Shown here: positions 25,926-35,802 of the stretch, piece after piece
How positions within the stretch are numbered: position 1 is the first letter of the stretch
Layout of the letters: the number at the start of each line of letters is the position of its first letter
Assembly (NCBI GenBank): GCA_009773635.1
Contig: WSYC01000012.1
Span: 20,325-84,324, forward strand
From: Beijerinckiaceae bacterium
GTDB taxonomy: Bacteria > Pseudomonadota > Alphaproteobacteria > Rhizobiales > Beijerinckiaceae
Length of the DNA stretch: 64,000 nucleotides
Direction: 5' to 3'
The notes under the pieces: generated by a model
What the model was told of the DNA's origin: nothing
What the model saw: the letters and a program-made list of their open reading frames with translations, nothing else
The model's database searches: none
Position numbers and translations under genes: made by a program

Positions 25926-28142
25926 TTACCGAGCCGTTCGCGAGAGCCTGACCGCATTAAGCGCGACCGAAACGGACGAGAGCGCCATGGCCGCCCCGGC
26001 GACCGCCGGGGAGAGCATTCCGGCCATCGCCAGCGGGATCGCGATGCCGTTGAACACGAATGCCAGAACGAGATTTTCGCGAATGCCATTCCGCGTCCGT
26101 CGGGCAATCCGGATAAAATCCGCCACCAGCCGCGGGTCGGGCCGCCCGAGCACCACCGAAGCCGCGCCCTTAGCCACTTCCGTCCCGGTCCCCATCGCAA
26201 TCCCGACCTGCGCCGCACGCAAGGCCGGCCCATCGTTGAGCCCGTCACCGACGAAGGCGAGCTTGCCGCCCCTCTCGATGATGCCATTGAGCACGGCGAG
26301 CTTGTCTTCGGGCTTCAGGCCGCCGCGGGCGTCATCAATGCCCAGCGTTGCCGCGACGGGTTCAACCACCTCCTGCCGGTCTCCCGAGAGCATGATCGTG
26401 CCGATGCCCAACGCCCTGAGATCAGTGATGGCTTCGACCGATGTTGCCCGCAGTGGGTCCCCGACAACGAGCACCGCGCGCGGAACGCCATCAACGGCGA
26501 GATAACTCGCCGGCAGCGCGTTCTGGCCGGGGTCGAGCCGGGCAACCAGCCCGGAAAGAGCCTGATCCGCCACCCCTGCCGGATCGATGAAGGCGCGCGA
26601 ACCCAGCGCCAGTCGCCTGCCCTCCACCAAGCCGGAAAGCCCACCGCCGGAGACAGCCTCGAAGGCTTCGATGCCCTCCTGAAAAATTCCGCGCGCGCGC
26701 GCCGCCGCGACAATCGCCGTATCGATCGGGTGGTCCGACCCTGCCGCGAGTCGCGCAGCAAGACCAAGCGCAGCCTTCTCGGTGCCCTCAGTGACGCGGA
26801 TCGCCACCAGCGTCGGTCTGCCTTCCGTCAGGGTTCCCGTCTTGTCGAAGGCAACATTGGTGATGCCGGCACCGGCTTCGAGCGCCGCATGATCCGCCAG
26901 AATGAGGCCACGCCGCGCTGCCGCGCTGGCGCCCGCGACAAGCGCGATCGGGGTTGCCAGCCCGAGCGCGCAGGGGCAGGCGACGACCAGCACCGAGGTT
27001 GCGATGATCAGCGCCCGTTCCGCTCCAACCCCGGCCAGCAGCCAGCCGGTGGCGGTCAGCACGGCAAGCACGAGAACCGCCGGCACAAAAACATGGGAAA
27101 TCCGGTCCGCCAAAGATATCGCCGGGGCCTCATTGAGCCCGGCATCCTCGATCAGCCGTGCGAGGCGCGCGAGCCGGGTTTCGTCCTGCACAGCCTGAAC
27201 CTCGACAACGAGCGTGCCGCCTGAAACCCCTGACCCCGCCTGCACCTTGTCGCCGACGCCGCGGGCGACCGGCATGCTTTCGCCGGTCAGGCTTGATTCG
27301 TCGAGAAAGGCATGGCCTTCGAGCACCAGCCCATCGACCGGCAAGATCGCTCCTGGCCGTGCAACAACCTGCATGCCCGGCAACACAAGATCGCGCGCCA
27401 GTCGTCGCTCGCCGGCCGCATCGCGAACGAGAACCTCATCCGGGAGCATATCCGCCAGCGCGCCCAAGGCAGCGCCCGCCTCGCGTTTGGCCGCGCGCTC
27501 GATCATCTTGCCGATGAGCACGAAGGCAATCACCGCAACGCTGCCTTCGAAATAGAGCGGCGCGCCGTGATGCGCCGAGCCATCAAGGACATGCCGCAGG
27601 CTCATGATAAACGCCGTCGCGGTGCCCAGCACCACCAGGACATCCATGTTCGTGCCTCCGCTGCGCACCGACGCCCACGCCCGCCCGTAGAACGGCCAGG
27701 CGCAGAACACCTGCGCCACCAGCGCCAGTCCCAGTTGCCATGCCGGTGGAATGACATGTGCGTGCTCGGTCTGGAAAACCTCGATACCCATTGCCACCAT
27801 GAACGGCACCACGATGACCAACGCCACGATCGCCCGGAGGCGCAGCATGTCGCTTTCCGCCTTCAGCGCAGCGGCGCGCTTTTCCCTGCCGGCGTGCCGC
27901 TCGGCAAGACTGCCCCCCCGCGCGAAACCTGCGTAGCCGGCATCGCTGATGGCCGTGAGAGCGGCTTTCAGTGCCGCATCCGCCGTCACGCCTTCCCCCG
28001 GCGCAATCACTGCACGATCCTGTGCGAGATCGACAAAGGCCTCGCGGATCTCCGGCGCTTTGCGAAGCACGCGCTCGATCCGTTGCGCACAGGCTGCGCA
28101 GGTCATTCCGGAAATATCGATCCCAATTCGCGGCGTTGTCAT
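25926..28142 (-). CDS. copA: Copper-type P1B ATPase (CopA-like exporter)
   Basis: Cu(I)-exporting heavy-metal ATPase of 738 residues. It has one N-terminal HMA domain with GMTCAAC, a TGES actuator motif, the transmembrane metal site ACPCALGLATP, the phosphorylation motif DKTGTLTEG, SDHP (nucleotide binding) and GDGLND. In the last helices FVFNGIAIP and AMALSSVSVALNAVRL match the copper-class N and M-x-x-SS ligands, so copper is favoured over zinc. No cco genes are nearby, so an exporter role is likelier than oxidase assembly. It diverges from a MarR-type regulator. Confidence 0.92.
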   Translation of the reverse strand: MTTPRIGIDISGMTCAACAQRIERVLRKAPEIREAFVDLAQDRAVIAPGEGVTADAALKAALTAISDAGYAGFARGGSLAERHAGREKRAAALKAESDMLRLRAIVALVIVVPFMVAMGIEVFQTEHAHVIPPAWQLGLALVAQVFCAWPFYGRAWASVRSGGTNMDVLVVLGTATAFIMSLRHVLDGSAHHGAPLYFEGSVAVIAFVLIGKMIERAAKREAGAALGALADMLPDEVLVRDAAGERRLARDLVLPGMQVVARPGAILPVDGLVLEGHAFLDESSLTGESMPVARGVGDKVQAGSGVSGGTLVVEVQAVQDETRLARLARLIEDAGLNEAPAISLADRISHVFVPAVLVLAVLTATGWLLAGVGAERALIIATSVLVVACPCALGLATPIALVAGASAAARRGLILADHAALEAGAGITNVAFDKTGTLTEGRPTLVAIRVTEGTEKAALGLAARLAAGSDHPIDTAIVAAARARGIFQEGIEAFEAVSGGGLSGLVEGRRLALGSRAFIDPAGVADQALSGLVARLDPGQNALPASYLAVDGVPRAVLVVGDPLRATSVEAITDLRALGIGTIMLSGDRQEVVEPVAATLGIDDARGGLKPEDKLAVLNGIIERGGKLAFVGDGLNDGPALRAAQVGIAMGTGTEVAKGAASVVLGRPDPRLVADFIRIARRTRNGIRENLVLAFVFNGIAIPLAMAGMLSPAVAGAAMALSSVSVALNAVRLSRTAR

Positions 28143-28326
28143 CGTCTTGTCATCAAACTGTGTCGAACGGTTAGCGGCATCGTGTGATTGCTTGCATCAT
28201 GGGATGCGCAGCGTTGCCCGGCAACAGACCGGGTTTGAAGATCACGATTCCAAAGGCGATCAGCCATCACAATCGGGATCGATCTTGGAAGCTGATCGGT
28301 GTAGCATGGCAACGGGGGAAAGATCG

Positions 28327-28815
28327 ATGAAACATCCAGGACGCAAATCCATCGGGTTTCAGCTGGTGCTCGCAGCGCGGTTGCACCGCACCCGCATGGC
28401 CATGCTGCTGGATGAGATCGGCCTGTTCCCCGGCCAGGAACAGGCGCTTCAGGTTCTGGCGGAACACGAGAACGGCATGACGATGGGAGAACTCTCCCGC
28501 ACGTTGCGCGTCCGCCCGCCCACCGCCTCGAAAACCATCGCTCGCCTGTCGGCGCAGAAGCTCGTCGGACGGGAGGGGAATTCCCCCGATGGTCGCGTTG
28601 TCCGCGTCGGCCTGACCGAGCTTGGGAGGGAAAAGCTGGAGCGAATCGGGATCGCGACCGATCAGCTTGAGGCCGAACTGAACGACCTTTTCGACAGCAA
28701 GGACGCCAAGCGTCTGCGCAAATCCCTGCGCCGCATCACCAAGCAGCTCGGCGAGCACATCAACCCCGATGATGTCACCAACGGGCTTGATGACGAGGGC
28801 GACGACGAGGATTGA
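28327..28815 (+). CDS. MarR family transcriptional regulator
   Basis: A 162-residue winged-helix protein. The HTH region MTMGELSRTLRVRPPTASKT lies around 52-71 and the wing NSPDGRVVRVGLTELG follows. The C-terminus is very acidic (GLDDEGDDED). GGGGGAA precedes the ATG at 28327. It is divergent from copA with about 184 bases between them, so it may control copA or itself. Copper exporters are usually under CueR or CsoR, so that link is only a possibility. Confidence 0.85.
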   Translation: MKHPGRKSIGFQLVLAARLHRTRMAMLLDEIGLFPGQEQALQVLAEHENGMTMGELSRTLRVRPPTASKTIARLSAQKLVGREGNSPDGRVVRVGLTELGREKLERIGIATDQLEAELNDLFDSKDAKRLRKSLRRITKQLGEHINPDDVTNGLDDEGDDED

Positions 28816-28962
28816 TCGTCACGGGCTGAATCGACACGGAAACATCAATCCCGCAGGATTGAAACTTGGCGCGCGTCAGGGTCTACTGAACGCGGGATCG
28901 CAGCCTGAAGCTTGCGATCATGAGACCCTCATCCGCATTCCCGGATCGCCAAGGAGAAGACC

Positions 28963-29934
28963 GTGTCCGAATTTGAAGTGCTGATCACCGGCCCGATCAT
29001 GCCGCTCATCCGCGAGGGGCTTGAAGCGCGGCTGAAAGTGCACCGTCTCTACGAGATCGCCGACAAGGCAGCCTTCATCGCCAGCCATGGCAAGGCGATC
29101 CGCGGGCTCGTCGGGGGTTCCGGTCACGGCAAGATTGACGCGGCCTTCATGCAGCAATTTCCGAACCTGCAGATCGTCGGTAACTTCGGTGTCGGCTATG
29201 ACGGGGTTGACGCGAAATGGGCCGGCGAAAACGGCATTGTCGTCACCAATACGCCGGATGTGCTGACCGACGAGGTCGCCGATCTCGCCATGGGCCTGCT
29301 GATCTCCACCGTGCGCCGCCTGCCGCAGGCAGATCGCTATGTCCGCGAGGGCAAATGGGTCAGCGCCGGCAATTTCCCGCTGACCGGCTCGCTGCGAGAA
29401 AAGAAGATGGGCATTCTCGGTCTTGGCCGCATCGGTGCAGCCATTGCGAAGCGGGCCGCCGCCTTCGGGCTCGCGCTCGCCTATCACAGCCGCTCACCGA
29501 AGCCCGAGGTACCCTATCCCTATTACGCCTCGCTGGTCGACATGGCACGCGATGTCGATATCCTCATGGTCATCGCGCCAGGGGGAGAATCGACACGCGG
29601 CATCGTCAGCCGCGCGGTCATGGAGGCGCTCGGGCCGGCGGGCGTTTTGATCAATGTCGCGCGGGGCACGCTGGTCGATGAACCCGTAATGGTGGAACTG
29701 CTGAAATCCGGCAAGCTGGGCGCGGCCGGACTGGATGTTTTCGAGAAGGAACCGGCGGTCCCCTCCGAATTGTTTCCGCTGGAAAATGTCGTGCTGCTGC
29801 CGCATGTCGGCTCGGCGTCGCACTACACCCGCAACAAGATGGGGCAGCTTGTGGTCGACAACGTCGTGAGTTTTTCGGAAGGGCGCGGCCCACTCACCCC
29901 GGTGCCGGAGACGCCGTGGCCACTCCACAAATAA
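28963..29934 (+). CDS. D-isomer-specific 2-hydroxyacid dehydrogenase
   Basis: NAD(P)-dependent oxidoreductase of 323 residues, probably of the hydroxypyruvate/glyoxylate reductase group. The Rossmann motif is GLGRIGAAIAKRAAAFG (about 146-162). The catalytic Arg lies in NVARGTLVDEP, the Glu in DVFEKEP and the His in LLPHVGSASHYTR. It starts with GTG preceded by AAGGAG. It neighbours minus-strand sugar-acid genes, so a role in hydroxyacid metabolism is plausible. Confidence 0.88.
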   Translation: MSEFEVLITGPIMPLIREGLEARLKVHRLYEIADKAAFIASHGKAIRGLVGGSGHGKIDAAFMQQFPNLQIVGNFGVGYDGVDAKWAGENGIVVTNTPDVLTDEVADLAMGLLISTVRRLPQADRYVREGKWVSAGNFPLTGSLREKKMGILGLGRIGAAIAKRAAAFGLALAYHSRSPKPEVPYPYYASLVDMARDVDILMVIAPGGESTRGIVSRAVMEALGPAGVLINVARGTLVDEPVMVELLKSGKLGAAGLDVFEKEPAVPSELFPLENVVLLPHVGSASHYTRNKMGQLVVDNVVSFSEGRGPLTPVPETPWPLHK

Positions 29935-29995
29935 GGGGTGATTAGCCGTCTAAAATAAACGGGAGAACCGCTTATTTCAGCACGTTCTCTGTCCG

Positions 29996-30976
29996 CTACG
30001 CGATCTTGCCGCCGAGTTCATCCTCGATATGCACCTTGAGGATATCCTCGAAACTCGACTCGGCGCGGAACCCGAGCGCTTGCGCCCGCTTCGCGTCGAA
30101 CTTGCGCGGCCAGCCTGCGACGATCTTCTCGATAACGGGATCGCGTTCACGCCGGATACGGGCAACAACCTTCTCGCCGCCGATCTTGCGCAGCGCCTCG
30201 ATTTGCTCGCCGATCGTGCAGGCGAGCCCCGGCATGGTGAGGTTGCGGCGCGGCCCAACCTTGGCGCCATCAATCATTGCAGCGTGAATGAGGAAGCCGA
30301 CCGCCGCGCGCGGGCTTGCGTGCCAGTGCATCACCTCATCCGAAACCGGGAGAACCGCCTCCTTGCCTGCGAGCGGCTCGCGGCAGATGTTGGAGAAAAA
30401 GCCTGAGGCCGCCTTGTTCGGCAGACCCGGCCGTACGCAGATCGTTGGCAGACGAATGCCGATGCCATCGAAAAACCCCTTGCGGGTGTAGTCCGCCAGC
30501 AGCAGTTCGCCGATGGTCTTCTGCGTGCCGTAGCTTGTCAGCGGCGTGTTGAAAAATTCGTCGCCGATCGCCTCCGGGAACGGAGCGCCGAACACCGCGA
30601 TCGACGAGGTGAAAACCACGCGCGGGCAATAGCCATCGCCGATCCGGCGGATGGCATCGAAGAGATTGCGCGTGCCATCAAGATTGATGTGATAGCCCTT
30701 CTCGAAATCGGCCTCCGCCTCACCCGAGACGATCGCCGCGAGATGGAAGATCACATCCGGGCGCGCGATCAGCAGCTTTTCGGCACCGCCCGCCATCGCG
30801 AAATCGGAGGCGAGGCATTCGCATGAGAAGGGCGCTGCGGCTGGCGCAGTCGGCATGACGATGTCGTGCATGATCACCCGGCTGATGGGAATACCACCAA
30901 TTCGGCCATCTTTGGCCAGGCGCTGCGCCAGCTTGCGACCGACCATGCCGGCCGCACCGAGAATCAGGATTTTCAT
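29996..30976 (-). CDS. NAD-dependent epimerase/dehydratase family, D-erythronate dehydrogenase-like
   Basis: Extended short-chain dehydrogenase of 326 residues with N-terminal GAAGMVGRKLAQRLA and the catalytic pair Tyr/Lys in TSYGTQKTIGE. The overall layout (GGIPISRVIMHDIVMP early, then a VRPGLPNKAASGFFSNI segment) resembles DenD, the D-erythronate dehydrogenase. The start ATG 30976 gives the canonical MKILILGAAG; the frame is open further only because it runs into a palindromic repeat. It is in the same orientation as the downstream-acting SDR and dehydratase genes. Confidence 0.8.
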   Translation of the reverse strand: MKILILGAAGMVGRKLAQRLAKDGRIGGIPISRVIMHDIVMPTAPAAAPFSCECLASDFAMAGGAEKLLIARPDVIFHLAAIVSGEAEADFEKGYHINLDGTRNLFDAIRRIGDGYCPRVVFTSSIAVFGAPFPEAIGDEFFNTPLTSYGTQKTIGELLLADYTRKGFFDGIGIRLPTICVRPGLPNKAASGFFSNICREPLAGKEAVLPVSDEVMHWHASPRAAVGFLIHAAMIDGAKVGPRRNLTMPGLACTIGEQIEALRKIGGEKVVARIRRERDPVIEKIVAGWPRKFDAKRAQALGFRAESSFEDILKVHIEDELGGKIA

Positions 30977-31001
30977 TGTTTGTCTCTCATTGCTGAATGT
31001 C

Positions 31002-31045
31002 GCCTTTTCTTCACGCGAACCGGTTCCCACTTCGCTCGAAAAGGC
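31002..31045. repeat. 44-bp palindromic repeat, type A, copy 2
   Basis: Perfect arms GCCTTTTC (31002-31009) and GAAAAGGC (31038-31045) flank the type A core. It lies between two minus-strand dehydrogenase genes and ends three bases before the stop codon of the SDR gene, so it would form a hairpin in the intergenic mRNA. Confidence 0.75.
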
Positions 31046-31048
31046 TTT

Positions 31049-31810
31049 TCAGAGCGCAAAACCGCCGTCCGCGAGGTGGATCTGGCCGGTTGTGTAGCTC
31101 GATTCATCCGAGGCGAGATACACCGCAAGCATCGCGATCTCCTCCGCGCGGCCGAGCCGCCCCATCGGCTGCCGATCGATGAAGGCCTGCCGTACCGCTG
31201 CCAGTGTCTGCCCGGACGCCTTCGCCTGATCCGCGATACGCTGATCGAGCGAGGGCGACTGGATCGTGCCGGGGCAGATTGCGTTGGCCCGGATGCCCTG
31301 CTTGATGAAATCCGCCGCAATCGCCTTGGTGAGGCCGATCACTGCCGCTTTCGTCGCGCCGTAGGCATAGCGATTGGGGATGCCGCGGACCGAGCCAGCA
31401 CCCGAAGCGATATTCACGATCGAGCAGCTTGTCTTTTTTTCGGCCCCCTTCGCGAGCACGCCCGGCACGAAAGCCTTGCACATCCGGTGCATCGATTTCA
31501 CGTTGAGATCGAACGAGAAATCCCACGCCTTGTCATCGCATTCGAGGATCGAGCCGTGATGCACGAAGCCCGCCGCGTTGACGAGGATGTCGATGGTTCC
31601 GACCTTTTCCGCGAACTTCGCGACCGCCTTGTCATTGAGCACGTCGAGCTTGATCTTCTTTGCCTTCGCGATGCCCTCCAGCGCGTCGCGGTTGAGGTCG
31701 GTCGCGTAGACGACAGCCCCTTCCGCGACAAAGGCTTCCGCGATCGCCCGGCCAATGCCGGCGCCCGCCGCGGTGACAACAGCAACCTTGCCCTTCAAAC
31801 GTCCGGCCAT
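31049..31810 (-). CDS. Short-chain dehydrogenase (2-keto-3-deoxy-sugar-acid or hydroxyacid type)
   Basis: Classical SDR of 253 residues with cofactor motif TAAGAGIGRA, NNAG replaced by NAAG (LVNAAG), catalytic Ser in IVNIASGAG and YAYGATK as the Tyr/Lys pair. An Asp after the second strand (ATDLNRD) favours NAD. The sequence recalls 2-keto-3-deoxy-L-fuconate and related dehydrogenases. With the adjacent IlvD/Edd dehydratase this suggests a non-phosphorylative sugar-acid route, but the substrate is not fixed. Confidence 0.85.
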   Translation of the reverse strand: MAGRLKGKVAVVTAAGAGIGRAIAEAFVAEGAVVYATDLNRDALEGIAKAKKIKLDVLNDKAVAKFAEKVGTIDILVNAAGFVHHGSILECDDKAWDFSFDLNVKSMHRMCKAFVPGVLAKGAEKKTSCSIVNIASGAGSVRGIPNRYAYGATKAAVIGLTKAIAADFIKQGIRANAICPGTIQSPSLDQRIADQAKASGQTLAAVRQAFIDRQPMGRLGRAEEIAMLAVYLASDESSYTTGQIHLADGGFAL

Positions 31811-31873
31811 TTCAAACCCTTTCCTGCATTCCGACCGCGAGCGGCTTTTTCATGTGAACATCAGCGGCTTTGA

Positions 31874-32554
31874 TCACGTGCCGACCCGGCACTGCTCCAG
31901 TTGCCGTTTCTGCCGACCATCGGCATCGAAATTGGCAGGATCCAGCCAGCGCTCGAATCCGGCCCGGATCGCCGGCCACTCACAATCGATCATGGAGAAC
32001 CACGCCGTATCGCGGTTCTTGCCCTTGGCGACCATGTGCTGGCGGAACAGGCCCTCGTAGGTAAAGCCGAACCGTTCCGCCGCGCGTTTCGAGGGCAGGT
32101 TTTCGTTGTTGCACTTCCACTCGAAGCGGCGATAGCCGAGATCATCGAAGACGTGCTTCGCGGCGAGATACAGCGCTTCGGTCGCCACCCGGCTGCGGGC
32201 GATGATCGGCCCCCAGTGGATGGAGCCGATCTCGATCACGCCATGGGCGTTGTCGATCCGCATGAAATCCTGTCGCCCGCCGATGCGGCCGGTCTGCCGG
32301 TCGATGACAATATGGCACTGGATGTCCGTGCGCTTTGCCTTCGCCTCGATCCAAACTTGGAAATCGGCGCGGCTCATCGTCGTCTCGAAGAGGTAGAGAT
32401 GGTCGTTCGCCGAACCCTCGCCCATCAGCGCGGCAAAAAGCCCGTCCGCGTGGCGGGCGGGGTCGAGCGGTTCAAGGCGGGCGTAGCGCCCTTCCAGAAC
32501 CACAGGCGCAGGCGACGGACGCGGTGTCCAGGCCGAGAGATCAATACCCGGCAT
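31874..32554 (-). CDS. GNAT acetyltransferase, RimJ/RimL type
   Basis: A 226-residue acetyltransferase. GRYARLEPLDPARH near the N-terminus, the GRIGGRQDFM region and ENLPSKRAAERFGFTYEG (about 170-187) are characteristic of the RimJ/RimL subgroup. Its ATG lies one base after the dehydratase stop, so translation is likely coupled. The substrate is unknown. Coupling to a metabolic gene is curious but common for this family. Confidence 0.85.
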   Translation of the reverse strand: MPGIDLSAWTPRPSPAPVVLEGRYARLEPLDPARHADGLFAALMGEGSANDHLYLFETTMSRADFQVWIEAKAKRTDIQCHIVIDRQTGRIGGRQDFMRIDNAHGVIEIGSIHWGPIIARSRVATEALYLAAKHVFDDLGYRRFEWKCNNENLPSKRAAERFGFTYEGLFRQHMVAKGKNRDTAWFSMIDCEWPAIRAGFERWLDPANFDADGRQKRQLEQCRVGT

Positions 32555-32555
32555 T

Positions 32556-34421
32556 TTAGTGGTTATCCCGCGGCGTGCCGTAGGTGCGGACGATGCGGCG
32601 ATATTTCGTCGCCGGTTTGAGCGTCATGCCTTCCGCAAGACCATCGACCATCCGGCGCTGGATATCCTGCCACGGCGACTGGCTCTTGGGGTATTTGTAG
32701 CCGCCCGCGGCCTTGAGTTCGGCAGCGCGCTTGGCGAACTCCTCCTCGGAGATCAAAATGTTTGCCGTACGCTTCATGAGATCGATGCGGATGCGGTCGC
32801 CGGACCGGAGCACCGCGAGACCGCCGCCCACAGCTGCTTCCGGCGTCGCGTTGAGGATCGAGGGCGTATACGACGTGCCGGATTGCCGCCCGTCGCCGAT
32901 GCAGGGCAGCGCCGTCGTGCCCTTGTTCAGGAGATAGGCCGGCGGGCGCATGTTCACGACCTCCGCCGCGCCGGGATAACCGATCGGGCCGGTGCCGCGC
33001 ATCACGAGAATCGCATCCTCGCCCATGTTGAGCTTGGGATCGTCGATGCGGTGATGATAATCCTCAGGCCCGTCGAACACGAAGGCGGGACCTTCGAACG
33101 CCATCGGATCCCTGGGATTTTCGAGATAGCGCTTTCGGAACTGGTCCGAAATCACGCTCGTCTTCATGATCGCGCTGTCGAACAGATTGCCGGAGAGGTT
33201 GATGAAGCCGGATTTCGCCTTCATCGGCGCGTCGAACGCCTTGATGACCGCACGGTCTTCCGCGAACTTGCCCTTGTTGTTCTCGCCGAAGGTCTTGCCG
33301 TTCACGGTCATTGCATCTTCATGGATGAGACCCTTGGCAATGAGTTCGGCGGCCACCGCCGGCACACCGCCAGCGCGGTGATATTCCTCGGCGAGATATT
33401 CACCGGCGGGCTGCAGGTTCACCAGCAGCGGGATTTCGTAGCCGAGCCTGTCCCAGTCGTTGTTGTCGAGCTTGACGCCGAGGTGCCTCGCGATCGCGTT
33501 GAGGTGGATCGGCGCGTTGGTCGAACCGCCGATCGCGGAGTTGACGCGGATCGCGTTCTCGAACGCCTTGCGCGTCATGATCTTTGTCGGGCGAAGGTCT
33601 TCCCAGACCATCTCGACAATGCGGCGACCGGTCTCGTAAGCGCATTGGCCGCGCTCGCGATAGGGCGCGGGGATCGAGGCCGAACCGGGCAGGCTCATGC
33701 CGAGCGCCTCGGCGAGGCTGTTCATGGTCGAGGCCGTGCCCATGGTGTTGCAATGCCCGGTCGAGGGCGCGGAGGAGGCCACGAGATCGACCATCTCGTC
33801 CTGCGTGATCTCGCCGCGCGCCAGCATCTCGCGTGCTTTCCACGCCACCGTGCCGGAACCGGCGCGCTCCCCCCTGAACCAGCCGTTGAGCATCGGTCCG
33901 ACGTTCATCGAAATCGCCGGGATATCGACCGTCGCCGCCGCCATCAGGCAGGCCGGCGTGGTCTTGTCGCAGCCGGTGGTCAGCACAACCGCATCAAGCG
34001 GGTAGCCATAGAGCAACTCGACGAGGCCGAGATAGGCGAGGTTGCGGTCGAGCGTCGCGGAAGGGCGCTTGCCGGTTTCCTGGATCGGATGCACCGGAAA
34101 TTCCATCGCGATGCCGCCGGCTTCGCGGATGCCCTCGCGGACGCGCTTCGCAAGTTCCAGATGGTGCCGGTTGCAGGGCGAGAGATCCGAGCCGGTCTGG
34201 GCGATGCCGATGATCGGCTTGCCCGATTGCAACTCCTCGCGCGTCAACCCGAAGTTGAGATAACGCTCCAGATAAAGGCCGGTCATCTCGGGGTTGGCGG
34301 GATTGTCGAACCAGTCGCGCGAGCGCAGACGCGCAATCTTGGCCTTCGAGGGCAAAGATCTTTTGCTCAAAGAACTGGATTTCCTGTTGAAAGAACCGGA
34401 CTTCGACGGCTTCCTGGACAA
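32556..34421 (-). CDS. IlvD/Edd family dehydratase, probable sugar-acid dehydratase
   Basis: Fe-S dehydratase of the IlvD/Edd family, probably acting on an aldonic acid (arabonate/xylonate type), because it matches the [19 protein letters not shown] pattern of that branch. The conserved Cys lies in [15 protein letters not shown] and [16 protein letters not shown], which also supports Fe-S ligation. The core begins at RSRDWFDNP. No ATG precedes the core closely: candidates are TTG 34421 (AGGG eight bases upstream, chosen), TTG 34370, or a distant ATG 34526. The extra N-terminus is Ser/Lys-rich and unlike the family. It is the first gene of a unit with GNAT, SDR and DenD-like genes. Confidence 0.85.
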   Translation of the reverse strand: MSRKPSKSGSFNRKSSSLSKRSLPSKAKIARLRSRDWFDNPANPEMTGLYLERYLNFGLTREELQSGKPIIGIAQTGSDLSPCNRHHLELAKRVREGIREAGGIAMEFPVHPIQETGKRPSATLDRNLAYLGLVELLYGYPLDAVVLTTGCDKTTPACLMAAATVDIPAISMNVGPMLNGWFRGERAGSGTVAWKAREMLARGEITQDEMVDLVASSAPSTGHCNTMGTASTMNSLAEALGMSLPGSASIPAPYRERGQCAYETGRRIVEMVWEDLRPTKIMTRKAFENAIRVNSAIGGSTNAPIHLNAIARHLGVKLDNNDWDRLGYEIPLLVNLQPAGEYLAEEYHRAGGVPAVAAELIAKGLIHEDAMTVNGKTFGENNKGKFAEDRAVIKAFDAPMKAKSGFINLSGNLFDSAIMKTSVISDQFRKRYLENPRDPMAFEGPAFVFDGPEDYHHRIDDPKLNMGEDAILVMRGTGPIGYPGAAEVVNMRPPAYLLNKGTTALPCIGDGRQSGTSYTPSILNATPEAAVGGGLAVLRSGDRIRIDLMKRTANILISEEEFAKRAAELKAAGGYKYPKSQSPWQDIQRRMVDGLAEGMTLKPATKYRRIVRTYGTPRDNH

Positions 34422-34629
34422 AGCGGCACCCTGTTTTGGTCTGCTCTGGCCATGGGCCGAAGCACGACTGTTTCCTCCGGTCGGGTCCGCGCTGCACCGC
34501 GCTGGGCGATGCAGCGACCCGATCATTGATCTTATAGGGAAGATCGCCCATCGTGGGCTTGAAAATCAAGCACGATCCCGCGACCTCGTGTAGATAAAAA
34601 ATGCAGTATACCAAAACTAGGAAATGCCC

Positions 34630-35802
34630 ATGCTCGACATCGTGCCCGCCTTCGCCCGCATCGGCGAGGAAAACGCCTTTGCCGTCCTCGCTCGCGCCAC
34701 AGAACTTGCGCGTCAGGGCAAGGACATCATCAACCTCGGTATCGGCCAGCCAGATTTTCCCACACCCCCGCATATCGTCGAGGCTGCGATCAAGGCACTG
34801 CGTGACGGGCACCACGGCTACACGCCGGCGACCGGCATCCTGCCGCTGCGCGAGGCCGTGGCGGCTGATCTGCACAAGCGTTATGGCGCGAGTGTTTCGC
34901 CGGAACGGGTGATGATCGTCCCCGGCGGCAAGGTGACGATGTTCATGGCCATTCTGATGTTCGGCCAGCCGGGTGTCGAGATTCTCTACCCCGATCCCGG
35001 CTTCCCGATCTATCGCTCGATGATCGAATTCACCGGCGCGACGCCGGTCCCGGTGCCGATCCGCGAGGAGAACGGCTTCGCCTTCTCCGCCGATGAAACG
35101 CTCGCGCTCATCACGCCGAAAACGCGGCTGCTCATCATCAACTCGCCCGCGAACCCGACCGGTGGCGTGACCCCGAAGAGCGAGATCGACAAGCTGGTTG
35201 CCGGCCTCCAGCGCTTCCCGCGCGTCGCCCTGATGTCCGACGAAATCTACGACCAGATGACGTATGATAACGCGGTGCACGTTTCGCTGCTGAACTACCC
35301 TGAAATCCGCGACCGGCTGATCCTGCTCAACGGCTGGTCGAAAACCTACGCGATGACCGGCTGGCGCATGGGGTATTCGGTCTGGCCGGAGGCGGCCTAT
35401 GAAGCCGCGCGCAAGCTTGCGGTGAATTCCTATTCCTGCGTCAACGCGCCGGCGCAATGGGCGGGCATTGCCGCGCTGGAAGGCCCGCAGGATGCGGTCC
35501 ACGCGATGATGCGGGAGTTCGACCGTCGCCGCAAAGCCGTTGTTGCCGGGCTCAACGCGTTGCCGAATGTCACCTGCCTGACACCGACCGGGGCGTTCTA
35601 TGCCTATCCTAACATCAAGGCGACAGGCTGGAAGGCCAAGAAACTCGCCGCGCAACTGCTGGAGGAAGCGGGCGTCGCGACCATCGGCGGCCCGGATTTC
35701 GGGGTCTACGGGGAAGGCTACATCCGCCTGTCCTACGCCAATTCGCTGGAGAATATCGAGCGGGCGCTGGCGCGGATGGGTGCGTTTCTCGCCAAAGCAT
35801 GA
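34630..35802 (+). CDS. PLP-dependent class I aminotransferase
   Basis: Fold-type I aminotransferase of about 390 residues. GIGQPDFPTP lies near the start, the conserved Asn and Pro lie in SPANPTGG, Asp in SDEIYD, the PLP Lys (about 238) in GWSKTYAMTGWRMG, and the substrate-binding Arg in YIRLSYANS. The second ATG (34630) has AGGA at ideal spacing, whereas the ATG at 34624 overlaps it, so 34630 is preferred. It precedes a PaaK-like CoA ligase, so an aromatic or other amino acid may be transaminated and its acid activated. Specificity cannot be read from sequence. Confidence 0.88.
   Translation: MLDIVPAFARIGEENAFAVLARATELARQGKDIINLGIGQPDFPTPPHIVEAAIKALRDGHHGYTPATGILPLREAVAADLHKRYGASVSPERVMIVPGGKVTMFMAILMFGQPGVEILYPDPGFPIYRSMIEFTGATPVPVPIREENGFAFSADETLALITPKTRLLIINSPANPTGGVTPKSEIDKLVAGLQRFPRVALMSDEIYDQMTYDNAVHVSLLNYPEIRDRLILLNGWSKTYAMTGWRMGYSVWPEAAYEAARKLAVNSYSCVNAPAQWAGIAALEGPQDAVHAMMREFDRRRKAVVAGLNALPNVTCLTPTGAFYAYPNIKATGWKAKKLAAQLLEEAGVATIGGPDFGVYGEGYIRLSYANSLENIERALARMGAFLAKA

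Noticed and set aside
28816-28962. Regulatory RNA between marR and the hydroxyacid dehydrogenase
   Set aside because: Only 147 bases with no clear hairpin or conserved motif; an ordinary intergenic space.
32559-34529. A 656-codon plus-strand open frame exactly opposite the IlvD/Edd dehydratase
   Set aside because: It is rich in Arg, His, Asp and Val with no domain resemblance; the minus-strand frame has full family motifs. This is a mirror frame caused by high-GC codon use. The same holds for long frames opposite livM (2599-3867), kup (58169-59875), galE/mltB (45322-47022, minus) and others.
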